Positions 1 through 7,895 of a DNA stretch of 64,000 nt are shown here, one piece after another. The stretch is from Gemmatimonadota bacterium (lineage in GTDB: Bacteria > Gemmatimonadota > Gemmatimonadetes > Gemmatimonadales > Gemmatimonadaceae): the NCBI GenBank assembly GCA_021324775.1, contig JAJPIM010000007.1, positions 1 to 64,000 of the forward strand, written 5' to 3'. The notes beneath the pieces were generated by a model. The model saw nothing but the letters and a program-made list of their open reading frames with translations, did no database searches and was not told where the DNA came from. Positions within the stretch are counted from its first letter, which is position 1, and every line of letters begins with the position of its first letter. A program made the position numbers and the translations under genes.

Positions 1-153
1 ACACCAGATCGAACATTGGCGCCGGGACTACAACAGCGCGCGTCCACACAGCGGACTTGCTGGTGCAACTCCCAGTGGGTTTGCGCGAGACTTCGCTCAC
101 GCGAACCTTTCACCCGACCCGTAATAACTGCTCCTCAAGCGGGGGGAAGGTCA
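1..153 (+). mobile_element. 3' end of an IS3-family insertion sequence (transposase C-terminus)
   Basis: Frame 2 reads a 40-residue tail from base 2 to a TAA at 122-124. It contains IEHWRRDYNSARPHSGL followed by TPSGFA, the usual C-terminal signature of IS3-group OrfB integrases (W-x-x-D-Y-N-x-x-R-P-H). The reading frame enters from outside the window, so most of the transposase is missing. About 29 bases after the stop, the minus strand reads TGACCTTCCCCCCGCTTG, a plausible IS3-type terminal repeat starting with TGA, which puts the element edge near 153. The element abuts the 3' end of the broken PD-(D/E)XK-like gene on the other strand. The exact boundary and the other end cannot be seen. 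Confidence 0.7.
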
Positions 154-638
154 CCCGTTGATCGGCTTCGAGGGTCGGAGGTGCCGATGGTATGTCTGGC
201 GTGGCAGCATCGTCCTTCCCGTTCGATGCTGTGCCTTTCCCGATGCGGTCCCAATTCTCCCTGAATAACGGAATTGCATATGCGCGAGGCTGTAGCCATT
301 AACTGACCGCCATCTTTCTCGCCTCGAAAGGCGCCCTGCCGTACCTCCGATGGATAGAGGACGAAACACTCTGGATGATCTTCGCCGACATTGCGGCATA
401 TCACGAAATAATCGGCGTAAGCGTGGGCAAAACCGGTCCCGAGCGGTACGGGTACAGCCTTTGAAAGAGCCTTGACCTGCACTGTGTGCTTGCGCTTGGC
501 ATCAATGCTATAGATCAGCAGATCTACTCATTTCGCATTCCGTGACGTGGGCATCACGTTCCACCCGAGGAGAGAGAGCCGATAACATACGTAGTAAAGC
601 CCGACGTTGCCCACGACCTGCTGGTTCAATGTTGGCAT
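154..638 (-). pseudogene. Broken PD-(D/E)XK-like hypothetical protein
   Basis: From an ATG at 636-638 the minus strand encodes a family I recognise by its conserved blocks: VGNVGLYYVCYRLSLLGWNV, then PTSRNAK, VDLLIYS, HTVQVKALSKAVPVPLG, ADYFVICRN, PECFVLYPSEVR, GEKDG, and WLQPRAYAIPLFRENWDRIG. The D-x(n)-QVK part looks like a PD-(D/E)XK nuclease-type core, but the function is unknown. The gene is broken in at least three ways. An in-frame TGA at 528-530 sits where Gly is expected. A one-base insertion lies near 305-312. A TAA follows directly in the restored frame, just before WLQP. The 3' tail runs into the IS3 end near 153. I am confident that this is a decayed gene, less so about its fold. 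Confidence 0.75.
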
Positions 639-658
639 CTCAGTCACGTACCTCGGTA

Positions 659-1333
659 TCAGACAAACTCGTGGATATCGCACGTGTCCGGCGCCCAAAT
701 GGCAAGCCGTACCGGCGTGTCGTCGGCGTCAGCCAATGTATTTATGAGTAAGCGAGCAGGGTCAACAGTCAATCGCTTTCGTCCGGCACGCGTATAGAAC
801 GAGCGTGGCGCGACAATAGCACCGGTAACCGGCTTTGCCAGCCCACGAGTTCGACCTTGGCAGAATTCCGCAAACCCTGCTGATTCCCGGGCCAATTTCA
901 CTTGAAGCAGGTTCTGCACGACCGCGTACCATACGTTGTTCGCGTCGTGTTTCACCTCGCCGATGACACCATACACGCCCGCATTGGTGCGATAGAAGAG
1001 GACAAGGTCGGCCTCGACATTGTCCGCTCTGCCGCCCCCCCGATCGGCCACTAGCGGAAGACCGTTCACTCCATCAATCACCTCATGGCCGAATAACCGA
1101 AGTCGAGAACAGCACTTGACGAGGATATCGTGTTCAATCGCGTGTTCACCGTTTCTGGGGTGATCGGCGTCCCCTCGCGAATACAGCGGCCCTCCGGGGT
1201 GTAACCTGCTGGGCAGTCTTGTCCCATTCCTGTCCCACGCGCCGGGCGCGGGGCAATTCCACAGAGTGCTTAGGTGGGCGACGCGGCAGCCGACATCAGG
1301 TACTCTTGACCCTTCGAATTGGGCCAGAGCCAT
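659..1333 (-). CDS. PD-(D/E)XK-like nuclease-fold protein, start uncertain
   Basis: The C-terminal half looks genuinely coding. It has HAIEHDILVKCCSRL, then EADLVLFYR and YGVIGEVKHD, i.e. an acidic residue (about D109) followed by E-V-K (about E126/K128), the spacing of a PD-(D/E)XK catalytic core, then a helix with NVWYAVVQNLLQVKLA. The first ~60 residues are unconvincing. Another frame just upstream carries MGQDCPAGYTPEGRCIREGT, so the true N-terminus may be in a different frame, with a frameshift near 1150. The ATG at 1333 is used here; an in-frame ATG also exists at 1498. It is the last gene on the strand of the methyltransferase-helicase-GIY-YIG operon and could be its accessory nuclease. 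Possibly truncated. Confidence 0.5.
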   Translation of the reverse strand: MALAQFEGSRVPDVGCRVAHLSTLWNCPAPGAWDRNGTRLPSRLHPGGPLYSRGDADHPRNGEHAIEHDILVKCCSRLRLFGHEVIDGVNGLPLVADRGGGRADNVEADLVLFYRTNAGVYGVIGEVKHDANNVWYAVVQNLLQVKLARESAGFAEFCQGRTRGLAKPVTGAIVAPRSFYTRAGRKRLTVDPARLLINTLADADDTPVRLAIWAPDTCDIHEFV

Positions 1334-1585
1334 CCACCAGCTAAGCCAAGCGACGAAGATGTTATCGCGCTTCACAATCGGTTGTGCGTGGCGATGGGGG
1401 CCTCCCGAAGGCCCACACCTAAGCTTGGAGGGCGTTCGGGCCCCTGAGGGAGAGCCAAAGCTAGCCGACAAGAATGTTGGTCGTAACGAGTCATGCACGA
1501 CGTGACAGCGCGAGTGTTAGCGGATTCGCGCAGAGGTGCTCAACTGCGCATCAAGCAACGACGGGCTACTTGCAGCGTCCCGTTG

Positions 1586-2770
1586 TTAGCAAGGATGCCG
1601 AACGAGTTGCGCACTTGCCGGATCGTACACAAGGTTCGTGATCGACCCATCCCGTATGGCGTCCACTGCCTCGTCGATGACATGAAGGGGCACAAGGAAC
1701 CATTCTCGGGGGTGCACTGGATGACCAAACCGGTCGTTAATGGTCAGGTTAAGCTGTGCCGGCGCGAATATGCGATGGAATATGGCTTCCAGTTTTGTAC
1801 GCTTGACACGCGCAAGCTTGTACGTGGCGATGACCTCGACGTCCGCCAGGAGGTAGGTGGGGTCTAGAGCGGCGTTGGCGATACGAGTCTCGACCTTGCC
1901 ACCGGTGACGCCAATCTTGTGGATCAGGTCACGATGTTCCGCGACGAAGGGGTTAGAGGACAGACTTCGCAGCACGTAAATGGTACCGCTTTCGATATCG
2001 TCTTCCTCCCACGCACCGCTAAACAGCGGCACGTCGGTCGGCTCGGTCAATCGGCGTCCCGCTTCATCCTTGTAGAGCGCCCGCTGCAGCGAGCGTCGCA
2101 GAAGATTGCTCTCTGTTCCATTCGAGTAGATGACGCGCAACCGTGCATCTGACTCACCGTTCGGCGCGCGGAACACGTCTCCCATTTCGGCGATGTAGAC
2201 GAGCTGGCCGCCGAGGATGAAGAAGTTGCCGGTTCCCACGCTTGCATCCTTGCCGAAAGGGCGCGCCTGGCGGATGCCTGTTTTGAGCTCGTCCTCGACT
2301 TGTTTGAACAGCGGCCGGTACCGATCGAAGTCCGCACACTTCTCGCGATTCGCGATTTCATCCGACGCTCGTATCTCAGCCCTTGGCCGGACGTGACGCA
2401 GTTCGGTGATCGCGGAGGTTCCCACAACGTTCTCGAGCTCCGCCAGCATCTCGTCGTCGGTCATCGACTCTGCTGGTTCAGCCGGAACGATCTCCGCCCC
2501 ACTTAACAGCCCCTGACGATCGAATGGCGCGAGAACGATCCGGCATTCCTCGAGTGCCCGCAGACGATCGAGCCTCACGGCGTACAGCCGTTCGAAGATG
2601 TCTTTGTCTTCCCCATGGTGCGGGGGGTGGCCATGCTGCTCGACGAAACGTTGGATTTCCTCGAATCCGGCGATAATGCGTTCCTCACGCGGCGAGCGCC
2701 CACCTGTCTTTGCCGGTTGGGCGAAGTCCGCCAGCTCCTCACTCAGCTGATCGAGGTCAAGCTCACTCAT
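1586..2770 (-). CDS. GIY-YIG nuclease family protein (T5orf172/Mug113 type)
   Basis: This is a 394-residue protein starting MSELDLDQLSEEL. The N-terminal ~250 residues are charged and helical, with no fold I recognise. About residues 262-360 form a GIY-YIG domain of the T5orf172 subtype: GTIYVLRS, then IHKIGVTGGKVETRI, then TKLEAIFHRIFAPAQLNL and HPREWFLVP. The start at 2770 was chosen because its ATG overlaps the helicase stop (ATGAGTGA, 8 bases), typical of translational coupling; the in-frame extension to 2917 lies inside the helicase gene. As third gene after the methyltransferase and helicase it is the only clear nuclease of that trio, so it probably supplies DNA cleavage. That role is inferred. 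Confidence 0.85.
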   Translation of the reverse strand: MSELDLDQLSEELADFAQPAKTGGRSPREERIIAGFEEIQRFVEQHGHPPHHGEDKDIFERLYAVRLDRLRALEECRIVLAPFDRQGLLSGAEIVPAEPAESMTDDEMLAELENVVGTSAITELRHVRPRAEIRASDEIANREKCADFDRYRPLFKQVEDELKTGIRQARPFGKDASVGTGNFFILGGQLVYIAEMGDVFRAPNGESDARLRVIYSNGTESNLLRRSLQRALYKDEAGRRLTEPTDVPLFSGAWEEDDIESGTIYVLRSLSSNPFVAEHRDLIHKIGVTGGKVETRIANAALDPTYLLADVEVIATYKLARVKRTKLEAIFHRIFAPAQLNLTINDRFGHPVHPREWFLVPLHVIDEAVDAIRDGSITNLVYDPASAQLVRHPC

Positions 2771-4820
2771 AACGGCCTTCGGCCTTGAATCGAACAAAGG
2801 CAGTGGCGCCTTCGGCCATTCGCCTTTCCCAAGCGTCCGGCGAGGTGAGCGATGGAAGTCGGCCGCGTTCCTTCTTGAATCGCACCGCGCGAACGGCAAG
2901 ATCTTTCGCTTCGTCAAGCGTGACGTTGGTTCGCTTCGCGGAAATGGCCGCGGCGACCTGTTTCAGACTGTCCTCGCTCATCGCCTTGGCGAGAATTGCG
3001 TATGCCTCGCTGAACGGATTGATCCGATCGATGAGGTCGATATCCAGGTCCTTCACGTCCATCGCGAACCTGCGGACGCCGTCAAGCAGCGCAGTGTTGG
3101 CAGGGGGTTCGGCACTCTCGCTCTCAACCGCCAGCTTCTTGGCCTGCTGCACCAGATTCATGGCGGCGACAGCGTGCTGCCGCACGGCCTCCTGATCCTC
3201 CTCTGGAAGGTCAGGGTACTTTTCCTTGATGATCTTGCCCATACGGACCTGCGTCAGTTCCTCAGGTACCAACTCCTCATCGAACAGCCCACGCTCGACC
3301 GCATTCCTGTCCTGCACGAAGGTGGCGATCACTTCGCTGAGGTCTTCCCGGCAGATTCGCGCGCCCCATTCACTCTTGGGCTCGGCAATGTTCTTGATCT
3401 CGACCTGAAACTGGCCCGAGCCCTGGTTGAATCCGACGTTGCACTTCTCAGGGTCATAGCCGCCCTCGCCGTAGTCGAACCCTGGCACGGGCCCACTCTT
3501 CGCATTCTTCGGCCTGAATTCGAACCGAGGCGCGAGCACCTGCTCCATCAGCAAGCTGGCAGCGATGGCCTTGAGAGTGTCGTTCACGGCCTCAGTGACC
3601 GCCTGCTCCGACGCGTCCGGCTCGGCGATCAGGTTGGTGAATCGAGCGCGCGTCTTCCCCGGAGCATCTCGTGTCGCACGGCCGATGATCTGGACGATCT
3701 CGGTGAGGCTGGCGCGATAGCCTACAGTCAGCGCGTGCTCGCACCAGATCCAATCGAAGCCCTCCTTCGCCATGCCGAGAGCGACGATAATGTCCAGGTA
3801 GGCACGATTGTTGTTTGCGGCGGGGGCCTTCAGCGCAGCGGCAACCCGCTCCCGCTTCCCTGGATCGTCATCGACGAGATCGGCAATGCGAAGCGTCTGC
3901 CCTTGGCGCGTCAAGACCAGTTGGAAGCCCGAGTCTGGGTCGGCCCCCTGCCATTCGCCGAGCTCGTGGATGATATGTTCGACTTCCTTGATCTTGTCCT
4001 TCGTACTCTCGCGCGCGTTGACGCTCGGGATGTGGATGATCGTCTTCTCGGCGGGATCGAGGACCTTGAGGATGTCGTCGACATAGGAACCCGAGTAGAA
4101 GAAGTAGCCTATGTCGAGCTGTTTCAGGTATTCGTAGCCGTTGAGCTGTTCATAGTACGTATACGTTACAGTGTCGAACTTCGCCTCATCCTGCGGAGCC
4201 AACACCGCCTCGGCGTCGCCCCGGAAGTAGGAGCCGGTCATCGCCACTATGTGCACGCGGTCGCGGGCGATGAGCTGGCCGAGGAACTGGCCCAGTTTAT
4301 TGTCAGGATTGGCGGACGCATGATGAAACTCGTCCACGGCAACCAACCGATCGTCGAGCGCTTCGATCCCGAACCTTTCAACGGCGAACCGAAAGGTCGC
4401 ATGTGTGCAGACCAGTATCCTGGCGTCGCTCGCGAGGAAAGCACCGAGCGCGCTGACTTTGCCGCCGTTATCTCCCCCCGGGGCGTTGCACAGGTTCCAT
4501 TTCGGCTCGATGTGCCAGTCGGCCCAGAAGCCTGATTGGGTAAGCGGTTGGTCGTGGAAGCTTGCGCCGATGGACCTCTCGGGGACCACGATAATTGCCT
4601 GCTTGAGTCCCTGGTTCTGCAGCTTGTCGAGCGCTATGAACATGAGCGCGCGACTCTTCCCAGACGCAGGTGGCGACTTGATTAGCAGGTATTGCTCACC
4701 GCGCCGCTCGTAGGCGCGTTCCTGCATGGGGCGCATGCCAAGCGCGTTGGCTCTGGTCGAGCTGCCGTTGCGTGCGTACGAAACCGAAACGGAAGGAATC
4801 GATAGCTGGTCGTCGGTCAC
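2763..4820 (-). CDS. DEAD/DEAH-box (SF2) DNA helicase of a modification-based defence operon
   Basis: This is a 685-residue SF2 helicase. Walker A is LIKSPPASGKS (Lys about 55). The Walker B box is VAVDEFHHAS (about 160-167), motif III is VAMTGSYF, and the second RecA lobe has AKEGFDWIWCEHAL and IGRATRDAPGK (motif VI). A C-terminal ~250-residue helical region follows. The start is a GTG at 4818-4820 forming GTGA with the methyltransferase stop. It resembles helicases beside DNA methyltransferases in restriction-like systems (ResIII type) and may translocate on DNA or couple recognition to cleavage. Neighbours on both sides overlap it, so one transcript is likely. Assignment to a named defence system is open. 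Confidence 0.9.
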   Translation of the reverse strand: MTDDQLSIPSVSVSYARNGSSTRANALGMRPMQERAYERRGEQYLLIKSPPASGKSRALMFIALDKLQNQGLKQAIIVVPERSIGASFHDQPLTQSGFWADWHIEPKWNLCNAPGGDNGGKVSALGAFLASDARILVCTHATFRFAVERFGIEALDDRLVAVDEFHHASANPDNKLGQFLGQLIARDRVHIVAMTGSYFRGDAEAVLAPQDEAKFDTVTYTYYEQLNGYEYLKQLDIGYFFYSGSYVDDILKVLDPAEKTIIHIPSVNARESTKDKIKEVEHIIHELGEWQGADPDSGFQLVLTRQGQTLRIADLVDDDPGKRERVAAALKAPAANNNRAYLDIIVALGMAKEGFDWIWCEHALTVGYRASLTEIVQIIGRATRDAPGKTRARFTNLIAEPDASEQAVTEAVNDTLKAIAASLLMEQVLAPRFEFRPKNAKSGPVPGFDYGEGGYDPEKCNVGFNQGSGQFQVEIKNIAEPKSEWGARICREDLSEVIATFVQDRNAVERGLFDEELVPEELTQVRMGKIIKEKYPDLPEEDQEAVRQHAVAAMNLVQQAKKLAVESESAEPPANTALLDGVRRFAMDVKDLDIDLIDRINPFSEAYAILAKAMSEDSLKQVAAAISAKRTNVTLDEAKDLAVRAVRFKKERGRLPSLTSPDAWERRMAEGATAFVRFKAEGRYE

Positions 4821-7594
4821 GCGCCCATTCCGGACTGGCGTTTGGTGGTCAAGGTGTGTCCGGCGGTCATCTTAGTGTAGAGATCAAACAGCTTTTCGAG
4901 CCGTTCAGTATCGTTGCGAAAGCGGCGGCCGATATAGATGCGCTCGAGCACTTCGTCATTGCGCTCATGCGCTTCGCGCAGATCTGGGGGCATCTTGCGG
5001 GGATCGTACAGGTCGGCGATCGTGGCCGGGAAATGCTCCTCGCGAGTCAGTAGGATGTCCGTGGCGCAACGTGTAAGGTCGCTCTTGTTCTTCTCGGTGA
5101 GGGTCGGAAGGGGAAAGGTGTTCCAACCGAGGGTGTTGGAGTAAGAGAAACGCATCTCCAAGCGCATGCAAACCGTACCGATCCAGACCCAGTGGAGCCG
5201 TGACGCGATGAGCGCCATGTTCCACAGGGGAGCATCATAGAGGGCGAATGCTTTGTTGTGCACTACCGCGCGGCTATCGACTAAGGCCACCGGGAGATAC
5301 GATCTGTTTTCGGAGCTCACAATCGGAACCACTAGCAGGCTTGAGCGTGCCTCATTTTGGTCGCGGAACCGATGGGGGGCGCTTGTCAGCTTTGCAGCTT
5401 GACCATCGGAACTTTTCTCCTTGCGCGCAGCGGCAACAGCGTCTATCCGACTTCGGATCGCGGGGATGCGCATCGCTTCTTCTACGGTCTCGTCCGTGAT
5501 CCAGAGGCAGGCACGCGGTATCCCGGAGATTAGCTCTCGCGATCCGTAGAGAGGACGAATGAAACGCCCAATGCAATGTCGCCCAACTAGCTCTCGCGCC
5601 TCACTGGCCTGCAACATCAGTTGGTTGGCGTAGTAGGGATGATTGCCGAACTGCATCGGCGTTCTTTCGTCCGGAACCCTGGTTCGAGGCGACACGAAGA
5701 CGTCGACCCCCGCAACCAAATATGGATTAATGTTCTCCACTTCTCGAACCACGGTTTGTCCGTCCGCGCCGGGAGAAAATAACCTGCGTAGGACGCCTTG
5801 TTTCCTCGTCATCCCCACGATGCACACTGTGACACCGGCATTGTGACTGGCCAGATTGGACCATTTAAATGACTGGTGCGCAAACGAAATGGCGGTGCCG
5901 CCGCTCAGAATCGTCTGCCATAGGGCGCGTACTTGGATGCCTTGGCATATCGAATTCGTGGTGACAAACGCCGATTCAGCGTCCGTTTCCTTCAGATAGT
6001 CTGAAGCCTTGATGAACCAGCCCGAGACATAGTCAAGCGAGAGCGTATCCTTGGAGCGCCCTTCAAAGACGTCTCTCAGCTCGGCCTTTTGAGATCCGAC
6101 CTGATACTTCCTACCGACGTACGGCGGATTGCCACAAATGTAAGTCTCACCGCCCTCGTTCTCGAAGTCGATCTCTGCCTGATTGAGCGGCGTATTAAAA
6201 AGGTCGTCACCTAGCAACTTCACACCGGTCCCAGTCGGGGGGCAGATGCTCAGCCAATCAACCCGTAGCGAGTTGCCGTGCGTGATCCAGTTTTGGGAAT
6301 CGAGCGGCAGAAACTCCGCCAACGCTTCCTTCTGCCCGCGGTACATGACGTCGCACTGAAACTCGGCGATAATGAGCGCCAGGCGGGCGATTTCAGCGGC
6401 GAAATCGCGCAACTCAATCCCGCGGAAGTTGGTCAGCGGAATGTCACTCTTCCGTCCGCTTTCGCCACGTCTCTCGTTAATACAGTTCTCGATCCCGCGC
6501 ATCTGCTTGTACGCGATGACGAGGAAATTGCCGGAGCCGCACGCTGGGTCGAAGACTCTGATCCTCGACATGCGCTTGCGCAGATTGAGCAACGAGCGAG
6601 GGTTGTTACCCGCTTCCGCCAAACGTGCCCGTAGGTCGTCGATGAACAGAGGATTTAGCACCTTCAGGATATTCGGGACGCTCGTGTAATGCATTCCGAG
6701 AGCGCCGCGCTCTTCGTCTTCGGCGACTGCTTGGATCATCGACCCGAAGATGTCCGGGTTGATCTTGGTCCAGTCGAGGCCGCCGATGTGCAGCAGGTAG
6801 GAGCGTGCAATCCTGCTAAAGCGCGGTGCGTCCGCGTTGCCTGAAAACAACCCTCCGTTTACGTAGGGAAATGCATCTGTCCAGCGCGGAGTGCGGGCCC
6901 CGGCGCGCTCTTCAGATCTCGTGTTCATGGCGCGGAAGATCCCGCGGATCACTTCATGCGTATTCGACGAGTCGCGCTCGCTCATCTTCGCGATGGTGTT
7001 GGTGAACAGTCCCTTGCTATCGAAGATGGCGGTGTCTTCGGCGAAGAAACAGAAGATCAGCCGCGCCAGGAAATGGTTCATGTCATGACGACGTTCCGAC
7101 GTTCCCCATTCCGGATTGTCCTTCAGCAACTCGACATACAGCTTGTTAAGGCGGCTGGTGGCGCGGATGTCGAACGCGCTCTCGCGGATCTGCTTGACTG
7201 TCGTGATACCAGCCAGCGGCAGGAAAAAACCGAAGTGATCTGGGAATGCGTGGTATGCGCACGCGACCGTCTCGCCCGACTCCAGGTCCTCAGCTTCGAA
7301 AGCCGCTCCGTCCGTGGCGAGAATGAATTGCGCTTTCGCCTTCGTCGTCGCAGAGCTCGCCTTCAGAACTGCAAGCGTTGACGCGACATCACCCGGCTGC
7401 GCGACGGCGATGTGGACGTTGTTCGTCTGCAGGACGCCGCCAACGTCGGATCTGTTCGACGCGCCCGACCGCAACCGCTTGATTGTCGTGTCCTTGTTTC
7501 CGAACGCTTGCAAGAACGCGAACGGGAACTCTTTTGCGTCAAACGGTTGGCCGGCCAGGTCCGATACAGCAGCTTCGATCTCGACTGCATTCAT
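4817..7594 (-). CDS. Class I SAM-dependent DNA adenine methyltransferase (MmeI/COG1002-like, no nuclease domain)
   Basis: This is a 925-residue protein beginning MNAVEIEAAVSDLAGQPF. It has the SAM-binding motif I FDPACGSGNFLVIAY (about 346-360) and the amino-methyltransferase motif IV NPPYVG (about 488), which implies N6-adenine or N4-cytosine methylation. A target-recognition-like region follows. The layout matches MmeI-like enzymes (N-terminal, helical spacer, methyltransferase, recognition domain), but I see no D-x(n)-ExK nuclease motif at the N-terminus. It should therefore modify but not cut, leaving cutting to its partners. The start is ATG 7594, preceded by AGGA seven bases upstream and overlapping the stop of a small broken ORF. 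The 3' end overlaps the helicase start (GTGA). Confidence 0.9.
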   Translation of the reverse strand: MNAVEIEAAVSDLAGQPFDAKEFPFAFLQAFGNKDTTIKRLRSGASNRSDVGGVLQTNNVHIAVAQPGDVASTLAVLKASSATTKAKAQFILATDGAAFEAEDLESGETVACAYHAFPDHFGFFLPLAGITTVKQIRESAFDIRATSRLNKLYVELLKDNPEWGTSERRHDMNHFLARLIFCFFAEDTAIFDSKGLFTNTIAKMSERDSSNTHEVIRGIFRAMNTRSEERAGARTPRWTDAFPYVNGGLFSGNADAPRFSRIARSYLLHIGGLDWTKINPDIFGSMIQAVAEDEERGALGMHYTSVPNILKVLNPLFIDDLRARLAEAGNNPRSLLNLRKRMSRIRVFDPACGSGNFLVIAYKQMRGIENCINERRGESGRKSDIPLTNFRGIELRDFAAEIARLALIIAEFQCDVMYRGQKEALAEFLPLDSQNWITHGNSLRVDWLSICPPTGTGVKLLGDDLFNTPLNQAEIDFENEGGETYICGNPPYVGRKYQVGSQKAELRDVFEGRSKDTLSLDYVSGWFIKASDYLKETDAESAFVTTNSICQGIQVRALWQTILSGGTAISFAHQSFKWSNLASHNAGVTVCIVGMTRKQGVLRRLFSPGADGQTVVREVENINPYLVAGVDVFVSPRTRVPDERTPMQFGNHPYYANQLMLQASEARELVGRHCIGRFIRPLYGSRELISGIPRACLWITDETVEEAMRIPAIRSRIDAVAAARKEKSSDGQAAKLTSAPHRFRDQNEARSSLLVVPIVSSENRSYLPVALVDSRAVVHNKAFALYDAPLWNMALIASRLHWVWIGTVCMRLEMRFSYSNTLGWNTFPLPTLTEKNKSDLTRCATDILLTREEHFPATIADLYDPRKMPPDLREAHERNDEVLERIYIGRRFRNDTERLEKLFDLYTKMTAGHTLTTKRQSGMGA

Positions 7595-7812
7595 TGGGCA
7601 TCCTGACGGTATGACTTTATCGCCTCTGCAGCTCGTCGCTGGCACAGACTAAAGGAGAATCGGCTTCCGCCCCCGGTCGTTGGCGGGTTATCGAGGATCG
7701 GGTCCCGGAAGATCTGCGACTGATAGGCATGTCCCAGCTGAATGCTACGTCGGGCACGAGGATCGATTCTAGATCGGATGCCGCCGATCGCGATAGGGCG
7801 CGGGACATCCCA
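7591..7812 (-). pseudogene. Small frameshifted gene leading into the methyltransferase
   Basis: The minus strand reads a coding-looking stretch without a usable start: PRPIAIGGIRSRIDPRAR, LGHAYQSQIFRDPIL, then RAAEAIKSYRQDAQ. Its TGA overlaps the methyltransferase ATG (CAATGA), the arrangement of a coupled upstream gene. Directly upstream, in another frame, HVFRHTDDSTFYFFLAVRR looks like its continuation. The two halves would join near 7800-7806 if one base were gained or lost. Together they would give about 100 residues. I do not recognise the family. It is either a broken first gene of the operon or a gene with a sequencing error. Confidence 0.45.
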
Positions 7813-7895
7813 CTACGTCGTACTGCAAGGAAGAAGTAGAAGGTGCTGTCGTCAGTGTGCCTGAAAACGTGGTCGGTCTTAGTCTCGGCTACGTC

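Noticed and set aside
659-1498. Full 279-codon version of the PD-(D/E)XK-like ORF
   Set aside because: The first ~60 codons look non-coding and another frame nearby has better protein character, so the shorter start was listed with low confidence.
3174-4535. 453-codon plus-strand ORF
   Set aside because: Antisense to the SF2 helicase, which has all its motifs; the plus-strand protein has none.
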